Positions 32,362-43,390 of a stretch of 64,000 bases of DNA are shown piece by piece. The notes under the pieces are model-generated. The model did not search any database. It had not been told where the DNA came from and saw nothing but the letters and a program-made list of their open reading frames with translations. The DNA is from Corydoras sp. C115 (Eukaryota; Chordata; Actinopteri; Siluriformes; Callichthyidae): the NCBI GenBank assembly GCA_019802505.1, contig JAFMOC010000038.1, forward strand, positions 3,462,501 to 3,526,500, given 5' to 3'. Within the stretch, counting starts at the first letter, position 1. Every line of letters starts with the position of its first letter. The translations under genes were made by a program, and so were the position numbers.

Positions 32362-32668
32362 ATTCATTCATTCATTATCTTCTGCTTAATCCTCTACTAG
32401 GGTCGCAGTGGGGTTCCCCATGCCCATGCAGAGGAGAACATTTTGGGGACTGGGCAGAAACACCCAGGACAGGGCACCAATCTGTTGCTGGGTCACATGT
32501 ACACACAGACACACAGTACTGTATACTGGGGTAATTTAGAGCAGCCAATTCATCTTGAATCCATGTTTTTGAACTGTGGGAGGAAACTGGAGATACAAGA
32601 GAACCCTTATTGACACGGGGTTCCTCCCAGTACTGAGAGGCAGACGTGCTAAGCCACTGTGCCGCCCT
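32362..32668 (-). mobile_element. SINE-1 copy
   Basis: GATTCATTCATTCATTATCT tail; head AAGCCACTGTGCCGCCC; the region around the B box is deleted (GACACGGGGTTCCTCCCAG). Confidence 0.88.
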
Positions 32669-32669
32669 C

Positions 32670-33260
32670 AGCTCTAATTACACATGGTACAATTTGAGAG
32701 TACCGGTAACCTGTAGAACATCATGCTGGAGATCCTGCTGAAAAAGTATGAAAGAACATGACAAACTTCTTCCCATCTGCGTTTACCCATACACATATCA
32801 GCGGGATGCCACCCCAGGGTCCTTAACTGCTCAATTGCCTGGCCTGAAATCTCAGACTGCAGCCAAATGACAGAATGTAAAGAACCAGAATCACACTAAT
32901 TTGTGCTACTACATTAGTCACCCTCTAATCCACAAAGCATCCACATTTATGGCCTCTGGAGGGCACTAATCACCTCGGCACTAATAATGTCATGCCCAAT
33001 AAAGTCGCCAGAATTGGGGAACCTTAAGGTGTGTCTGTTTCATAAAGTTTTTTTCTCTGTCTGATGTAATACGTTCAACAGCCGTAAGGTCCTGGCACTG
33101 ATTCCTGGATGGACGAAGTCCTCAATGTGTAAGTGTGGGTCACTAATTTCCCGCCCGCATTCCAAAATGTGCCACGAATGTGTGAACGGGAAGCGAAGTC
33201 GGCAAAGTATTTTCACTCTGAAATTTTAAACAAAGACATGCAGTAGATCAAAATACTTAC
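32670..33260. other. Unique stretch, candidate conserved non-coding DNA
   Basis: Balanced, repeat-free DNA, e.g. GGCACTAATAATGTCATGCC and ACTAATTTGTGCTACTAC. No splice-framed ORF. Confidence 0.3.
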
Positions 33261-33267
33261 ATACATA

Positions 33268-33472
33268 CATGTAGGGGCATTTAGTCAATGCTTTAATCTT
33301 GCAAGTATCCCAAGTATCTTAGTTTGGGGACAGAACACAGGGTTCAGCACTAAACAATGAGGGTTAAGGGTCTGGCTCAAGGACCCATATTGGTAACTTC
33401 AGTGGACCTGGGATTTAAACCCCCAATCTTCAGGTTGTCAGTCCAATATCCTAACAACTGAACTGCCACTCC
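33268..33472 (-). mobile_element. SINE-2 copy, reverse
   Basis: GGGGCATTTAGTCAATGCTT, GACAGAACACAGGGTTCAGC, TGAGGGTTAAGGGTCTGGCT, then the reverse head (GGATTTAAACC B box and CTAACAACTGAACTGCCA A-box side). Confidence 0.8.
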
Positions 33473-33551
33473 TTTTATAGATACAGATTTTCCGAGTCAC
33501 TGAGGACAGTACATATCAGTGCGCTTATAGTGCTAGTCTCGAAATATTGCC

Positions 33552-33700
33552 TGTGGGGAACTGAACCTGGAGAAAACCACACACAGATGGGAAGAACATG
33601 GAAACTCCAAACAATGGAACATGGAAACAAAAATTGGGATTCAAACCTGGATCCCCAGCGCTGAAAGGCAAACATGCAAACCATTAAACATGCCACCCCA
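33552..33700 (-). mobile_element. SINE-1 5' half
   Basis: GATGGGAAGAACATGGAAAC with a short internal duplication (AACATGGAAAC twice), GGGATTCAAACC and ACATGCCACCCC. The next SINE-1 inserted right beside it. Confidence 0.8.
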
Positions 33701-34075
33701 GTTATAAACATCCATCCATTATCTTCCGCTTTATCCTCTACTAGGGTCACGGGGGGGTTCCCCATGCCCAACCAGGGGAGAACGTTTCGGGCGCTGAGCA
33801 GATTGGCGCCAATCCATCACTGGGCACACACTCACTCACCCAGACACACAAAACACAAACACACGCTATATGGGGTAATTTGGAGAATTCAATTGACCTT
33901 GATCCTTGTTTTAGGACTGTGGGAGGAAACCGGAGAACCCGGAGGAAATCCACATGCACACGGTGAGAACATGGAAACTCCACACAGATTGGGATTTGGA
34001 GTGGGAATCCCTAGGAGATGAAAGGCGAACGTGCTAAGCACTAAGCCACCGTGTCGCCCATCGGTTATAAACATC
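33701..34075 (-). mobile_element. SINE-1 copy with 12-bp target duplication
   Basis: GTTATAAACATC at 33701-33712 and 34064-34075. Full body; the head reads GCCACCGTGTCGCCC. B box mutated (GGATTTGGAGT). Confidence 0.92.
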
Positions 34076-34555
34076 AAACGCATAACTACGATTGAAAATG
34101 TGTTGATTTGAATTTATATAAAGAAGATTTAAAACTAAATGTGCCTCCATTTTATTCCTATAGGGTACTGCTGAAATCACTCACTCACTTTCCTTCTCCA
34201 CTATCTTCATGCTAGCATCACTACCTGCTGAACAGAATGCCTGTTTACATCCCATAGACGAACTAAAGACCTCAGCCGTCATATCTCACTGGTGACAAAA
34301 TGACAGGCTACTTAAATCCCCACCAGGCCTGCCAACGGCACTGTGGCAACGAGATGGTACAGAACACATTTTTAAAAAGCTGACATACATTTCGCTGAAG
34401 GGATGTGTCCTAAACACCATGCAATCGTTAAATGATGGCTTGCTAATTGCATGATCATGTGGGACAGATCCAAACCACAATATATATCAGAAATAAAGTT
34501 TATAGTTATATGGGTAAAGATCCAACCAAGAGAATGTACAGACAATATACCTGAA
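34076..34555. other. Unique stretch
   Basis: 34140-34460 is balanced and repeat-free (e.g. GCACTGTGGCAACGAGATGG). No gene recognised. Confidence 0.3.
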
Positions 34556-34558
34556 AAT

Positions 34559-34887
34559 ATTCATTCATTCATTCATTCTCTTCCACTTAATCCTCTACTA
34601 AAGTCCGGGGGGCAGGCGGGGGTTGTCCCCATACCCATCCAGAGGACAATATTTTGGATGCTGGGCAGATACACAAAGGCACACACAAACACACTCTACA
34701 TGAAGCATTTTAGAGCATTCAATTGACCTTAAATCCATGTTTTTGGACTGTGGGAGGAAACCGGAGAACCTGGAGGAAGCCCACACGGACACGGGGAGAA
34801 CATGGAAACTCCACCCAGATCGAGATTTGAACCTGGATCCCCAGCGCTGAGAGGAGAATGTGCTAACCACGAAGCCACTGTGTCGCA
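34559..34887 (-). mobile_element. SINE-1 copy
   Basis: (ATTC)4 tail, CTTCCACTTAATCC; lacks the GGACAGGGCGCCAAT segment; GAAGCCACTGTGTCGC head. Confidence 0.9.
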
Positions 34888-34904
34888 TAGACTAAATATA
34901 TAAT

Positions 34905-35071
34905 ATAATATAAATAATATTGCCCAGCGATAGATTGGCGCCCTGTCCTGGGTGTATCTGCCGAGCGCCCAAAACGTTATCCCCTGGATGGGCATGGGGA
35001 ACCCCACCGTGACCTTAATATAGGATAAAGCGGAAGATAATGGATGGATGGATGGATGGATAATATAAATA
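34905..35071 (+). mobile_element. 5'-truncated SINE-1 with target duplication
   Basis: Begins at TTGCCCAGCGATAGATTGG, about 210 bases into the family, and runs to (GGAT)n. ATAATATAAATA lies on both sides (34905-34916 and 35060-35071). A clear case of 5' truncation at insertion. Confidence 0.9.
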
Positions 35072-35087
35072 TTATAATGTTAAGGCA

Positions 35088-35300
35088 GTAAGCTTGTGGT
35101 TAAGGAATCAGCCCTGCAACCTGAAGGTCCCTGATTCGATTCCCAGTCCCACCAAGTACTACGGCTGAAGTGCCCTTGGGCAAGGCACCTAACCCCAATT
35201 GCTCCCCGGGTGTTTTGTACAAGGCTGCTTATCGTTCCAGGCACATGTGCTCACTTCACTCACAGTGTGTTTATACGTGTGTTTTTCACTGTTAAATGTG
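35088..35300 (+). mobile_element. SINE-3 copy (tRNA-like head)
   Basis: TAAGCTTGTGGTTAAGGAAT, B box GATTCGATTCC, then GCCCTTGGGCAAGGCACCTA and TGTGCTCACTTCACTCACAG. A truncated relative lies at 41446. Confidence 0.75.
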
Positions 35301-36420
35301 AAGGACTAATTCCTCTGTGTCTTTGTTTTTGTTGTCTATAAAAATTGTCTCAAACTGTAAATTAAAACGATTTGTCGAACACTTAACATTTGGCAATGGA
35401 ATATCAACCATGTGCCAGGATCCTGACCTAACAAATGAACATTTTGCTGAATAGAAACAAGAGCCACACACCAAAATGCTGCGGACAACCTTCAGAGAAG
35501 AGTAAATGCATTTTGCAATCACACAAAAGGATAGTCAGAGGCTTTGACATGAAGCTGAATAGTGATATAGAAATATAGGTCTCCTTTCACTCATATAGTG
35601 TATTTAAAAACTGCTTTGTATGGATTTCAACCCATGAACCGGAGCCAGAATACATAAAGAAGGCCTGAGGACACACACAGTGTAAATGGTCCAGTAATTG
35701 ATCTATAATCAGCTGTTTTAAATCATGGTGTAAAGTGTTTATTGATTGTGATTTCTAAAACAATATCCTCTGATAAAGACTGAGCGGCACATCAGCACTT
35801 CATAAATATTAATCACTGCGCTATAGTGAGATGACAACAGCCATAACTCACGAGTTTTACACAATAAAAATAATTCATCTAGCCTGCCATAGTATGCTTT
35901 ATATGAAATGCAAAATCAAGAACCGAGCGTGTTTGCCATAAAACCACAAGCAAATAAGCAAAACGGAGCATTTGAACGGTGCCGAGGTCTAATGGGTTAG
36001 GTAACTACACTGAGAGTCCCATGGTCAGGTGGTGGCAGTGACTCTGGCCTGGATGTTTCGGAGGGGAGAAGCTATTTTGGCACAATAAAAGACCCTAATG
36101 AATAAAAAAACCACAATAAACCGTTTCCATAGTGCTTTTAATTACTAAGCAATCAATTAATGAAGTGCTGGAGGAAGTTAAACAGCCCATTAGGAAGAGA
36201 AAACAAGCAGGTAACAGAGTGTAAGCAATAAGGTACGACAGTGCCTGCATTATTGTGAAAAGTGTTGCTACTTATACCTTGTGATTTGTTCACAATAACA
36301 TACAACCTCGAGTGCCTTATTGCTTTTATAATATGGTTACAAATACACTACAATCAAAAAACAAGGTTTGATTCATAAATTGGTTTATTTAAAAGTTAAT
36401 TTTTTATATATTTTTTAATC
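35301..36420. other. Unique stretch
   Basis: A terminus-like TCATATAGTGTATTT lies at 35594, possibly a Tc1 scrap. The remainder is unique AT-rich DNA without a supported gene. Confidence 0.3.
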
Positions 36421-36422
36421 TT

Positions 36423-36735
36423 CCACGACATGATCTAGTCTGGTTTGTAAAGTGAACATTGGTTGCTGAGTAACAGGATATCGGCTTAGATATTATAGGA
36501 TATTATAGGATAGGATATTGCTAAAAAACGTCTAACTACAACATTAACTCTACCTCTCAATTAAAAATGAAATTAATTACATTACATAAACATTATTACA
36601 TGCAGCATCACATACTTAATAATGTATTGTATATCACACATAGATACGAATGTGAAGCGGTCAGAGGTGTCCATTATTGTCAGTAATGTCATGGCTGGAC
36701 AAACGGCTTAGCCAATCAGATTTAAGGACTGTAAC
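36423..36735 (+). repeat. IR-7 repeat, copy A
   Basis: CCACGACATGATCTAGTCTG, TGAGTAACAGGATATCGGC, GATACGAATGTGAAGCGGTC, AATGTCATGGCTGGACAAAC, TTAGCCAATCAGATTTAAGG. Tandem partner at 36812 and inverted partner at 25345. Confidence 0.8.
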
Positions 36736-36811
36736 TACTATTTTATAACAATAGGTAAAGCACTGATGCAACCAATTTTACAATATGAAAAAATAACTAT
36801 TGCACCAACTA

Positions 36812-37020
36812 CCATAGGTAGTCTAACTACAACATAAACTCTACCTTTTAATTACAAATAATTTAATTATAGATAAACATTATACTATGAAGCATCACAC
36901 ACTTAAATAATGTATGGTATATCACTCATAGATACGAATCTGAAGCGGTCAGAGGTGTCCATTATTGCCTATAATGTCATGGCTGGACAAAGGGCTGAGC
37001 CAATCAGATTTAAGAACCGA
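36812..37020 (+). repeat. IR-7 repeat, copy B (tandem, 5'-shorter)
   Basis: GTCTAACTACAACATAAACT, TAGATACGAATCTGAAGCGG, AGCCAATCAGATTTAAGAAC repeat copy A at a spacing of about 290 bp, without its first 100 bases. Confidence 0.85.
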
Positions 37021-37054
37021 AACAACCTGTATTATAATTGTTATTGCAGTTTAA

Positions 37055-37360
37055 ACAGAGAGTCCATGCTGGATAACCGCTTAAAACATCAAGTCTCGAT
37101 GTCAATCCAGTGCCCCATGATACAGAATGAACTGCTTCCAGCGATGCAGTAACAGATTGGCTAAGGACCTTTCCTGTCACAGCATGACTGAGCTCCTGCG
37201 CAGAGCCATGAAGGCAATTTGACAAGTTGGTTGTAAAGGAACCTCAGTGGTCTGCAAAAAGACATGACCTCAACCCATTGCACGCAAAGCCTTCATGTTC
37301 TACATCTTTTGCCCGGCCTCGCAAATGCTTTCTGACTGAATGGCGTTAGCCGTTGCAATG
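37055..37360 (+). pseudogene. Tc1-like transposase relic
   Basis: The frame from 37245 reads Q-W-S-A-K-R-H-D-L-N-P-L-H, a decayed DWPAQSPDLNPIE motif with the catalytic Glu replaced by His. Upstream, GACAAGTTGGTTGTAAAGG matches the preceding region of the family; downstream, GGCCTCGCAAATGCTTTCTG matches its end. No long ORF remains. Confidence 0.8.
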
Positions 37361-37394
37361 TGGTACACGGAAGAGTGGCCAGTGATCGCCAGAG

Positions 37395-37505
37395 CACTTC
37401 ATTAGGAACAGTCGTATACCTACTCATTCATGCAACTGCCTAATCAGCCAATCACAGAGCAGCTGGAAGGGCATGACGCCATGCAGTTACAGGTCAGCAG
37501 TTTTA
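37395..37505 (-). mobile_element. DNA-transposon end, related to 50545-50755
   Basis: CACTTCATTAGGAACAGTCG, TCATTCATGCAACTGCCTAA, TCAGCCAATCACAGAGCAG and GTTACAGGTCAGCAG are the reverse of segments in a teleost repeat I recall. A forward relative is at 50545-50755. Confidence 0.6.
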
Positions 37506-37727
37506 TGCCATTTATTTGGACTACTGCAGTCATTTTCTGCATTTTTAAGAGGAGTTTGTAAATGATATGTATGGCTTTTTATACATAGAATATACAATAT
37601 TTGAGACTATAATGCACACTTTATATAAACCGAAATGAAATGTTTACAGAAGAAAAATGATACAAAATCATGACCGTGCGTCATGAACTGATTTAATTAT
37701 ATTTAATGATAGTGATTATCATTAGCA
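37506..37727. other. Unique AT-rich stretch
   Basis: No feature recognised. Confidence 0.35.
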
Positions 37728-37880
37728 TAGTGATTTGCATGTTCGCATCTCAGCGCTGTTCTCCGGTTTCCTCTCGTAGACCAAAAATATGGATTTAAGG
37801 TTAATTGAAAGCTCTAAATTGCCCCATATTGTGTGTGTATGTGTAAGCGAATGTGCCTAGTGATAGATTGGCTACCTGTC
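37728..37880 (+). mobile_element. SINE-1, left part of a split copy
   Basis: TAGTGATTTGCATGTTCGCA, GCTGTTCTCCGGTTTCCTC (B box deleted), TTGCCCCATATTGTG, ending GATTGGCTACCTGTC where IR-3 interrupts it. Confidence 0.85.
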
Positions 37881-38190
37881 AAGTTCACGTAGTGTATTTA
37901 TAGCGCGCTTTTTACAATAGTACATTGGCACAAAGCAGCTTTACAGTGTTATACGCCTTTAAACACCCAAAGAGGAAGTCGAAGTTACAGTGGCAAGAAA
38001 AAACCTCCCTGTTGGGTTGTTATTCTAAGGAAGAAACTTTGGGAGGATCAAGGCTCAGTGAGGGACTCATCCTCCTTGAGCAGCCAGGCAGCATCAACAG
38101 TGTACGACAGCCATGTACAGAATGTGTGATGATCAGGTGACCATATTTAACAATTGGAAAACTATATTATATCTAGTTTATATAAAAGTC
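37881..38190 (-). repeat. IR-3 repeat nested in SINE-1
   Basis: TATAGCGCGCTTTTTACAAT, GGCACAAAGCAGCTTTACAG, CAGTGGCAAGAAAAAACCTC, GGGACTCATCCTCCTTGAGC, one internal unit, ACTATATT. It splits a SINE-1 between CTACCTGTC and GTCCTGGATGTATC. Confidence 0.85.
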
Positions 38191-38298
38191 CATTGTCCTG
38201 GATGTATCTGCCCAGCGCCCAAACGTTCTCCCATGAATGGACATGGGGGAACCACCCATGACCCTAGTAGATAATTAAGCAGAAGATAATGGGTGAAT
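38190..38298 (+). mobile_element. SINE-1, right part of the split copy
   Basis: TGTCCTGGATGTATCTGCCC, AACGTTCTCCCATGAATGG, AGCAGAAGATAATGGGTGAA. It continues the 37728 copy with GTC at both junctions. Confidence 0.85.
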
Positions 38299-38502
38299 AT
38301 ATGATTTTTATACGCAGTTTCTCAGTGGTTTATGCAACACTAATGCCATCAATGGCTCGTATGCATCTGTGATTTGTTAGAGCTGGGAGTTATGCCCCCA
38401 ATGTCGGGTTATTAAATAAGCTGGATACTGGGCAAGCATGCATAGTCCCTGCGATGCTAGGTGGTTGTAGGCCACACCCACTTTTTACCCGGTTTGCTTT
38501 AT

Positions 38503-38872
38503 TGCTTTGATATTCATTCATTCATTATCTTCCGCTTTATCCTCTATTAGGGCCGCGGTGGGGTTCCCCATGCCCATCCAGGGGAGAACGTGTCGGGTGC
38601 TGGGCAGATACACTCAGGACAGGGCGCCAATCCACCGCTGGGCACACACCCACTCACACAGACACACTCTATATGGTGGCAATTTGGAGAATTCAATTGA
38701 CTTGATCCATGTTTTTGGACTGTGGGAGGAAACCGGAGAACCCGGAGGAAACCCACGCAGACACGGGGAGAACATGGAAACTCCACCCAGATGGGGATTC
38801 GAACCGAGAATTCCTAGCGCTGAGAGGCGAACGTGCTAACCACTAAGCTACCGTGCCGCCCTGCTTTGATAT
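38503..38872 (-). mobile_element. SINE-1 copy, full length, 11-bp target duplication
   Basis: TGCTTTGATAT at 38503-38513 and 38862-38872 brackets a complete element with (ATTC)n tail, intact body and head CTACCGTGCCGCCC. One of the best reference copies for a consensus. ORFs on both strands inside it are repeat artefacts. Confidence 0.95.
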
Positions 38873-39714
38873 ATATATTTATACATACATACACACACAC
38901 TATGCACCGTCTCTCTTATGGCCTCGCTGCAGTCACCCACGCATTATCATCAGGAAATGCACCTCTAGTTATTATTAGCGTTTGTCATGACTTATTACAT
39001 GAATAGAAATCATGAATGACAATATTTTGCTTCTATTTTAAAATGTCTGTGCGAGTACATTTACTGTTAACTGACTGTAAACTGTAAATGTGAAAGGCAT
39101 GACCTCAAGATGGTGCTTATCCAAGCATCTTTGCATGTCTGTGTCTATAAAGGCTGCAGATATAGCCATGAGTAATAGAACAGACATGATCCGGGGTGTG
39201 TGTAATCCCCTGGTGAATGTAATGAAAGAAAAATGAGGAGAGGTTTATGGGGCGGTGGAGAGGTGGGTTGCAAGGGGTGGAGGACACCTTGTAAATTTTC
39301 TCTCGTCCTCAGGGAAGAGCAGAGGGAAGTTGAGTGAAACTCTGCTGATGAGGGGAATTCACTCAGCCATTCGAGACGATATATCTCTGTTAATTTCTCT
39401 CTCTTTGCTAGTTGCTAAAGCCGCCGTGACTGCTGAGGTGAAGGGAACGCAGCACCACGACTCTGAAATGTTATTGGCTGCGTTCGGTCACTGACAGCTA
39501 TGTACAGACACCGGTGATTTCATCTGCATAATGACGCTGGTTTAACTGCAGAACACTCAACTCCATATCTGTCACCTTTAATCGGGTGGATCACTTTATC
39601 AGCTGAGGATCGGTATCAGCTAATAGTCACTGTGTTTACCGTCATTATGGTTTGGTTGAGGGTTGTCTGCAGTCTGACGGTGGAATTACTGTTAAAAACA
39701 GATTATTAGGATTT
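38873..39714. other. Unique stretch
   Basis: 39230-39520 has balanced composition and a pyrimidine-rich TTTTCTCTCGTCCTCAG, but the following frames give no recognisable protein or donor. Confidence 0.3.
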
Positions 39715-39716
39715 TT

Positions 39717-40000
39717 TCATCCATTCATTATCTTCCGCTTTATCCTCTACTAGGGTCGTTGGGGGTTCTCCATGCCCATCCAGGGGAGAATGTTTTGGGT
39801 GCTGGGCAGATACACCCAGGACAGGGCGCCAATCTATTGCAGAACACACTCGCTCACAAAAACACACACTAAATGGGGCAAAGAAAAAACCCATGCGGAC
39901 ACAGGGAGAACATGGAAACTCCACCCACACTGGGATTCGAACCTGGATCTCCAGCACTGAGAGGAGAACATGCTAACCACTAAGCCACCATGGCAGCCAT
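39717..40000 (-). mobile_element. SINE-1 copy with 70-bp internal deletion
   Basis: CATTCATTATCTTCCGCTTT tail; AATGGGGCAAAGAAAAAACC marks the deletion of the AATTCAATTGACC...GGAGAACC part; AAGCCACCATGGCAGCC head. Confidence 0.9.
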
Positions 40001-40047
40001 CATCAGGATTGTCATGTATAATAATAAAACAAATAAAAAATCATAAA

Positions 40048-40330
40048 AAATGGCATGGTGGCTTAGTGGTTAACATGATTACCTCTCAGCGCTGGGGATC
40101 CAGGTTCGAATCCCAATCTGGATGGAGTTTCCACGTAGGTTCTCTGGTTCCTCATGACAGTCCAAAAACATTGGTTTCCATGCGCCTCTATATAGTGTAT
40201 GTGTTGTCTTTGTGAGTGAGTGTGTGCTCCGCAATAGCTTGGGTCTGCACAGCACCTGAAACGTTCTCCCTTGGATGGACACCACCACCCTCACAAGCCA
40301 AACAAAGGAAGATAACGAGATGAGAGTTTT
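40048..40330 (+). mobile_element. SINE-1 copy with deletions
   Basis: ATGGCATGGTGGCTTAGTGG head, B box GGTTCGAATCC, ending GGAAGATAACGAGATGAGA. The tail type (GAGAT)n differs from the usual (GAAT)n. Confidence 0.9.
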
Positions 40331-41258
40331 CCATGTGTAAGCTAGATCTTTAAAATATTAGGTGTAAAACTACAGATCATATAATTTTTTAGTTGCATAA
40401 ATGTTAAAGTATCCTTATCTTGTTTACTTAAAAAAAACACTATCGTTACGAGGCACAACATGCTGGTAAAGAAATGTGGGCATGCGGGGACATATAGGAA
40501 AAGGAAATGAGCAGAAACATGTTCAAAAAGAGAATAAACAGAATAAAAAGTTCGATAGGACCAATGATTGGCTTAAGATGCATGTAGCGAATTGTGGATG
40601 TATCTGAGCCTATCCCTGCCCTGCACACCTAGAGGTAAAAAAAAGAAGCCTCAGATATCAGGTTACCACTCGATTAAATACTATACATAATATATGTTAT
40701 GTACTTTATAGTGGAGGGTAAGGGAAATGAGAAGCCTGATTTGTGTATGGAAATATGGCGCATGTTGTGACACTGACTTTTATTTTTGGGATTTTCAAAA
40801 TGAGATTTAGAATAATATGATAATCCATAAAACACTTTTTTTGATTTGAAAATGCATGTATTTATTGAACCAGATTTGACCCCTTACCCAGTTCCATCAC
40901 GCTCAGCTCCCACCGCTATCTCAGTACGGCCACAAAGCCCCCGTTTCCTTTAATGCACATGCAGAGCCAACTGCCTTTTTATTTAACCCATCCCAGTCGC
41001 AGAGATCCGCCCAACTCTAAAGCTGTCTCGCTCACCACACCTACATGACTGGCACCTTGAATAGTCATCATAGATTACTGTTGCAGAGGCAGAATAGACT
41101 CCCCAGTGCCGTCTCGTCCTCTGTGGAGCTCCTGGGCGTCCCAGTGGCACATGTGAAGACGGAGGCATGGATTTCCGGCAGTATTGTGCGAACATAATCG
41201 AGCTGCACTACTTAAGTGCTCTAATACGTTGAATTACAAATGATGAATTAATAACTCA
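40331..41258. other. Unique stretch
   Basis: 40880-41200 is balanced DNA (e.g. CCAACTCTAAAGCTGTCTCG) without a recognised gene. Confidence 0.3.
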
Positions 41259-41259
41259 A

Positions 41260-41362
41260 ACCCCTAATTAATTCATCCTCTAAGCCGCTTATCTTAATTA
41301 GGGTCGTGAGGGAGTTCTGGAGGAAACCCCTATAGACATGGAGAGAACATGCTAATTCCATA
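41260..41362 (-). mobile_element. SINE-like tail/body scrap
   Basis: AATTCATCCTCTAAGCCGCT, TTAGGGTCGTGAGGGAGTTC, TGGAGGAAACCCCTATAGAC, GGAGAGAACATGC. A diverged relative of SINE-1 with most of the body missing. Confidence 0.55.
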
Positions 41363-41445
41363 AGGTAAGAACCAAGGCAGCTTAATCAGAAGCTAAACCC
41401 AGGGCAATTCCCATTCCCTTGTGTCTTACAGTTTTTAACTGCAGT

Positions 41446-41620
41446 GCTGAACAATCGGGGGGAGGGGTCCCTTATTCGATTCCTGGTCTCACCAAGAACT
41501 ATGGCTGAAGTCTTGGGGCAAAACACCTAACCCCAACTGCCGTCATCTATGGAATGAATTGGAATGCTGATTCCAAGCCTGGTTGTTAAAATCGTTTGGA
41601 CATCAATAAAAGTTGAATTG
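41446..41620 (+). mobile_element. SINE-3 copy, truncated
   Basis: TTCGATTCCTGGTCTCACCA, ACTATGGCTGAAGTCTTGGG, AAAACACCTAACCCCAACTG match 35140-35200, then it diverges. Confidence 0.65.
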
Positions 41621-41691
41621 AGAGTTATTTCATTTAGCCAAATGATTACTTTTGACAGTCTCATCCGATAGGTGTAATTGATGTAATCATC

Positions 41692-42038
41692 GTCCATCCA
41701 TTATCCACTTTATCCAGTATTAGGGTTCGGGGGGGTTCCCCATGCCCATCCAGGGGAGAACGTTTCGGGAGCTGGGCAGATACACCCAGGACAGGGTGCC
41801 AATCTATCGCTGGGCAAACATTCACCACACTCACTCACACAGACACACTCTATTGGCAATTTGGAGAATTCAATTGACTTGATCCATGTTTTTGCACTGT
41901 GGGAGGAAAACGGAGAACCCGGAGGAAACCCACGCAGACACGGGGAGAACATGGAAACTCCACCCAGATTACGATTCGAACCTGGAATCCCTAGCGCTGA
42001 GAGGCAAACGTGCTAACCACTCAGCCACCTTGCCGTCC
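41692..42038 (-). mobile_element. SINE-1 copy, full length
   Basis: CATCCATTATCCACTTTATC tail; short extra CACCACACTCACTC; B box GATTCGAACCT (reverse); CAGCCACCTTGCCGTCC head. Confidence 0.92.
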
Positions 42039-42780
42039 TTTAATCAACATGATCTAAGCAATTACATTTAGAGAAAGTTTTCATAACCGTTAGAGCTATA
42101 AGAACACGAATTAATATTGGCTAACATGGTAGCTATACTAATGATGTGTCTGAATTCTCTGGATTCTGAGAGACTGAATTATTAATTGCTCAAACAAAAA
42201 AAAGCAGCAATGCTCCAATCAGGTAGAGGTAGTCTGCCTCAAAACCCTTTCAGTGATGCAACTTTTGCTCACATTCTTTGTTGTTTTGCTAACATTCGCT
42301 GGTTATTGCTAAGCTCATCCTTTACTTACAGCTCGCCGTGTCATTTAAATAGCTTTCTGGTTTCTCTCTTGCTCGTCTATTCTTGTGCTAATTGCTTTAC
42401 GGCTGGATTTCTATATTTTCATACTATAAATAAATTGGAGCTTTGATATCATGCTGCTGGTTTATCTTTGCCAATCTCGCTGATAATCTAGCTTTACTAA
42501 TCTCTCAGGCCCAGACAATTGGCTAATTTTTCTCTCCTAATCACGTTCAGCTAATATCTGTCTATCCCCTAATGTTTCTCCCAAATCACAGCCATTTATC
42601 TCTGAATTTCCTGCCAATACATGTTCCTTTGTATCTGACAGTCCTCATAGCTTTTTCCTAACATTTCAGTGCTAAAATATTTTTATTTTGTTCTACTTCA
42701 TTCTTTGTTATTAAATCATTTCCTGTACTGTTTGATGTCTATTACAGAGTTCTTCTGTTTAACTCTTCTACATTTTATTC
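42039..42780. other. Unique stretch
   Basis: 42170-42640 is T- and C-rich with CAAATCTCGCTGATAATC-like text; no second copy and no gene recognised. Confidence 0.3.
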
Positions 42781-42782
42781 CT

Positions 42783-43070
42783 CTATCACTGCTATCTTGC
42801 GCTTTATCCTTTACTAGGGTCTCGATGGGGGGGGGTGGGGGGTTACCCATGCCCATCCAGGGGTTTCGGATGCTGGACAGATACACTGAGAACAGGGCGC
42901 CAATCTATCGCTGGGCACACACTCACTCACACACAAACACACTCTATATAGGGCAATTTGGAGAATTCAATTTACCTTGATCCATGTTTTTAGACTGTGG
43001 GAGGAAACTGGAGAACCCGGAGGAAACCCACACAGACACAGAGAGAACATGGCAACTCCACCCAGAGTGC
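42783..43070 (-). mobile_element. SINE-1 copy lacking the head
   Basis: TGCGCTTTATCCTTTACTAG, G-run, CCATCCAGGGGTTTCGGATG (GAGAACG lost), to GGCAACTCCACCCAGAGTG. The tRNA-like head is absent. Confidence 0.88.
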
Positions 43071-43100
43071 ACCTCGTTTTACATCTTCTCTATAAATACC

Positions 43101-43340
43101 CGTCCATCCATCTATCATCTTCCACTTAATCCTATACTATTGTCACGGGGAGGTTCCTCATGCCCATCCAGGGTAGAACATTTCAGACACTGGGCAGATA
43201 CATCCAGGACAGGGCGCCAAGCCATCACTGGGCACACACTCACTCACACTAACACACACTATATGGGGCAATTTGGAGAGTAGAAATTTAGAGCAGCGTT
43301 AAATCCATGTTCTCAAACTTGGATCCCCAGCAGTGAGCCC
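43101..43340 (-). mobile_element. SINE-1 copy, adjacent, partly deleted
   Basis: CATCCATCTATCATCTTCCA, GGGCACACACTCACTCACAC, GGCAATTTGGAGAGTAG, then a jump to TTGGATCCCCAGCAGTGAG. The flank TCTATAAATACC occurs on both sides (43089 and 43341) and may be its target duplication. Confidence 0.85.
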
Positions 43341-43390
43341 TCTATAAATACCTGCTCACAGATTAACAGCAGAACCTTTGGCAGGTGACT

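Noticed and set aside
38507..38839. 110-residue protein and its antisense ORF
   Set aside because: The same peptide text (MPIQGRTSRALGRYTQDRAP-type) recurs at every minus-strand SINE-1 copy; it is a repeat translation.
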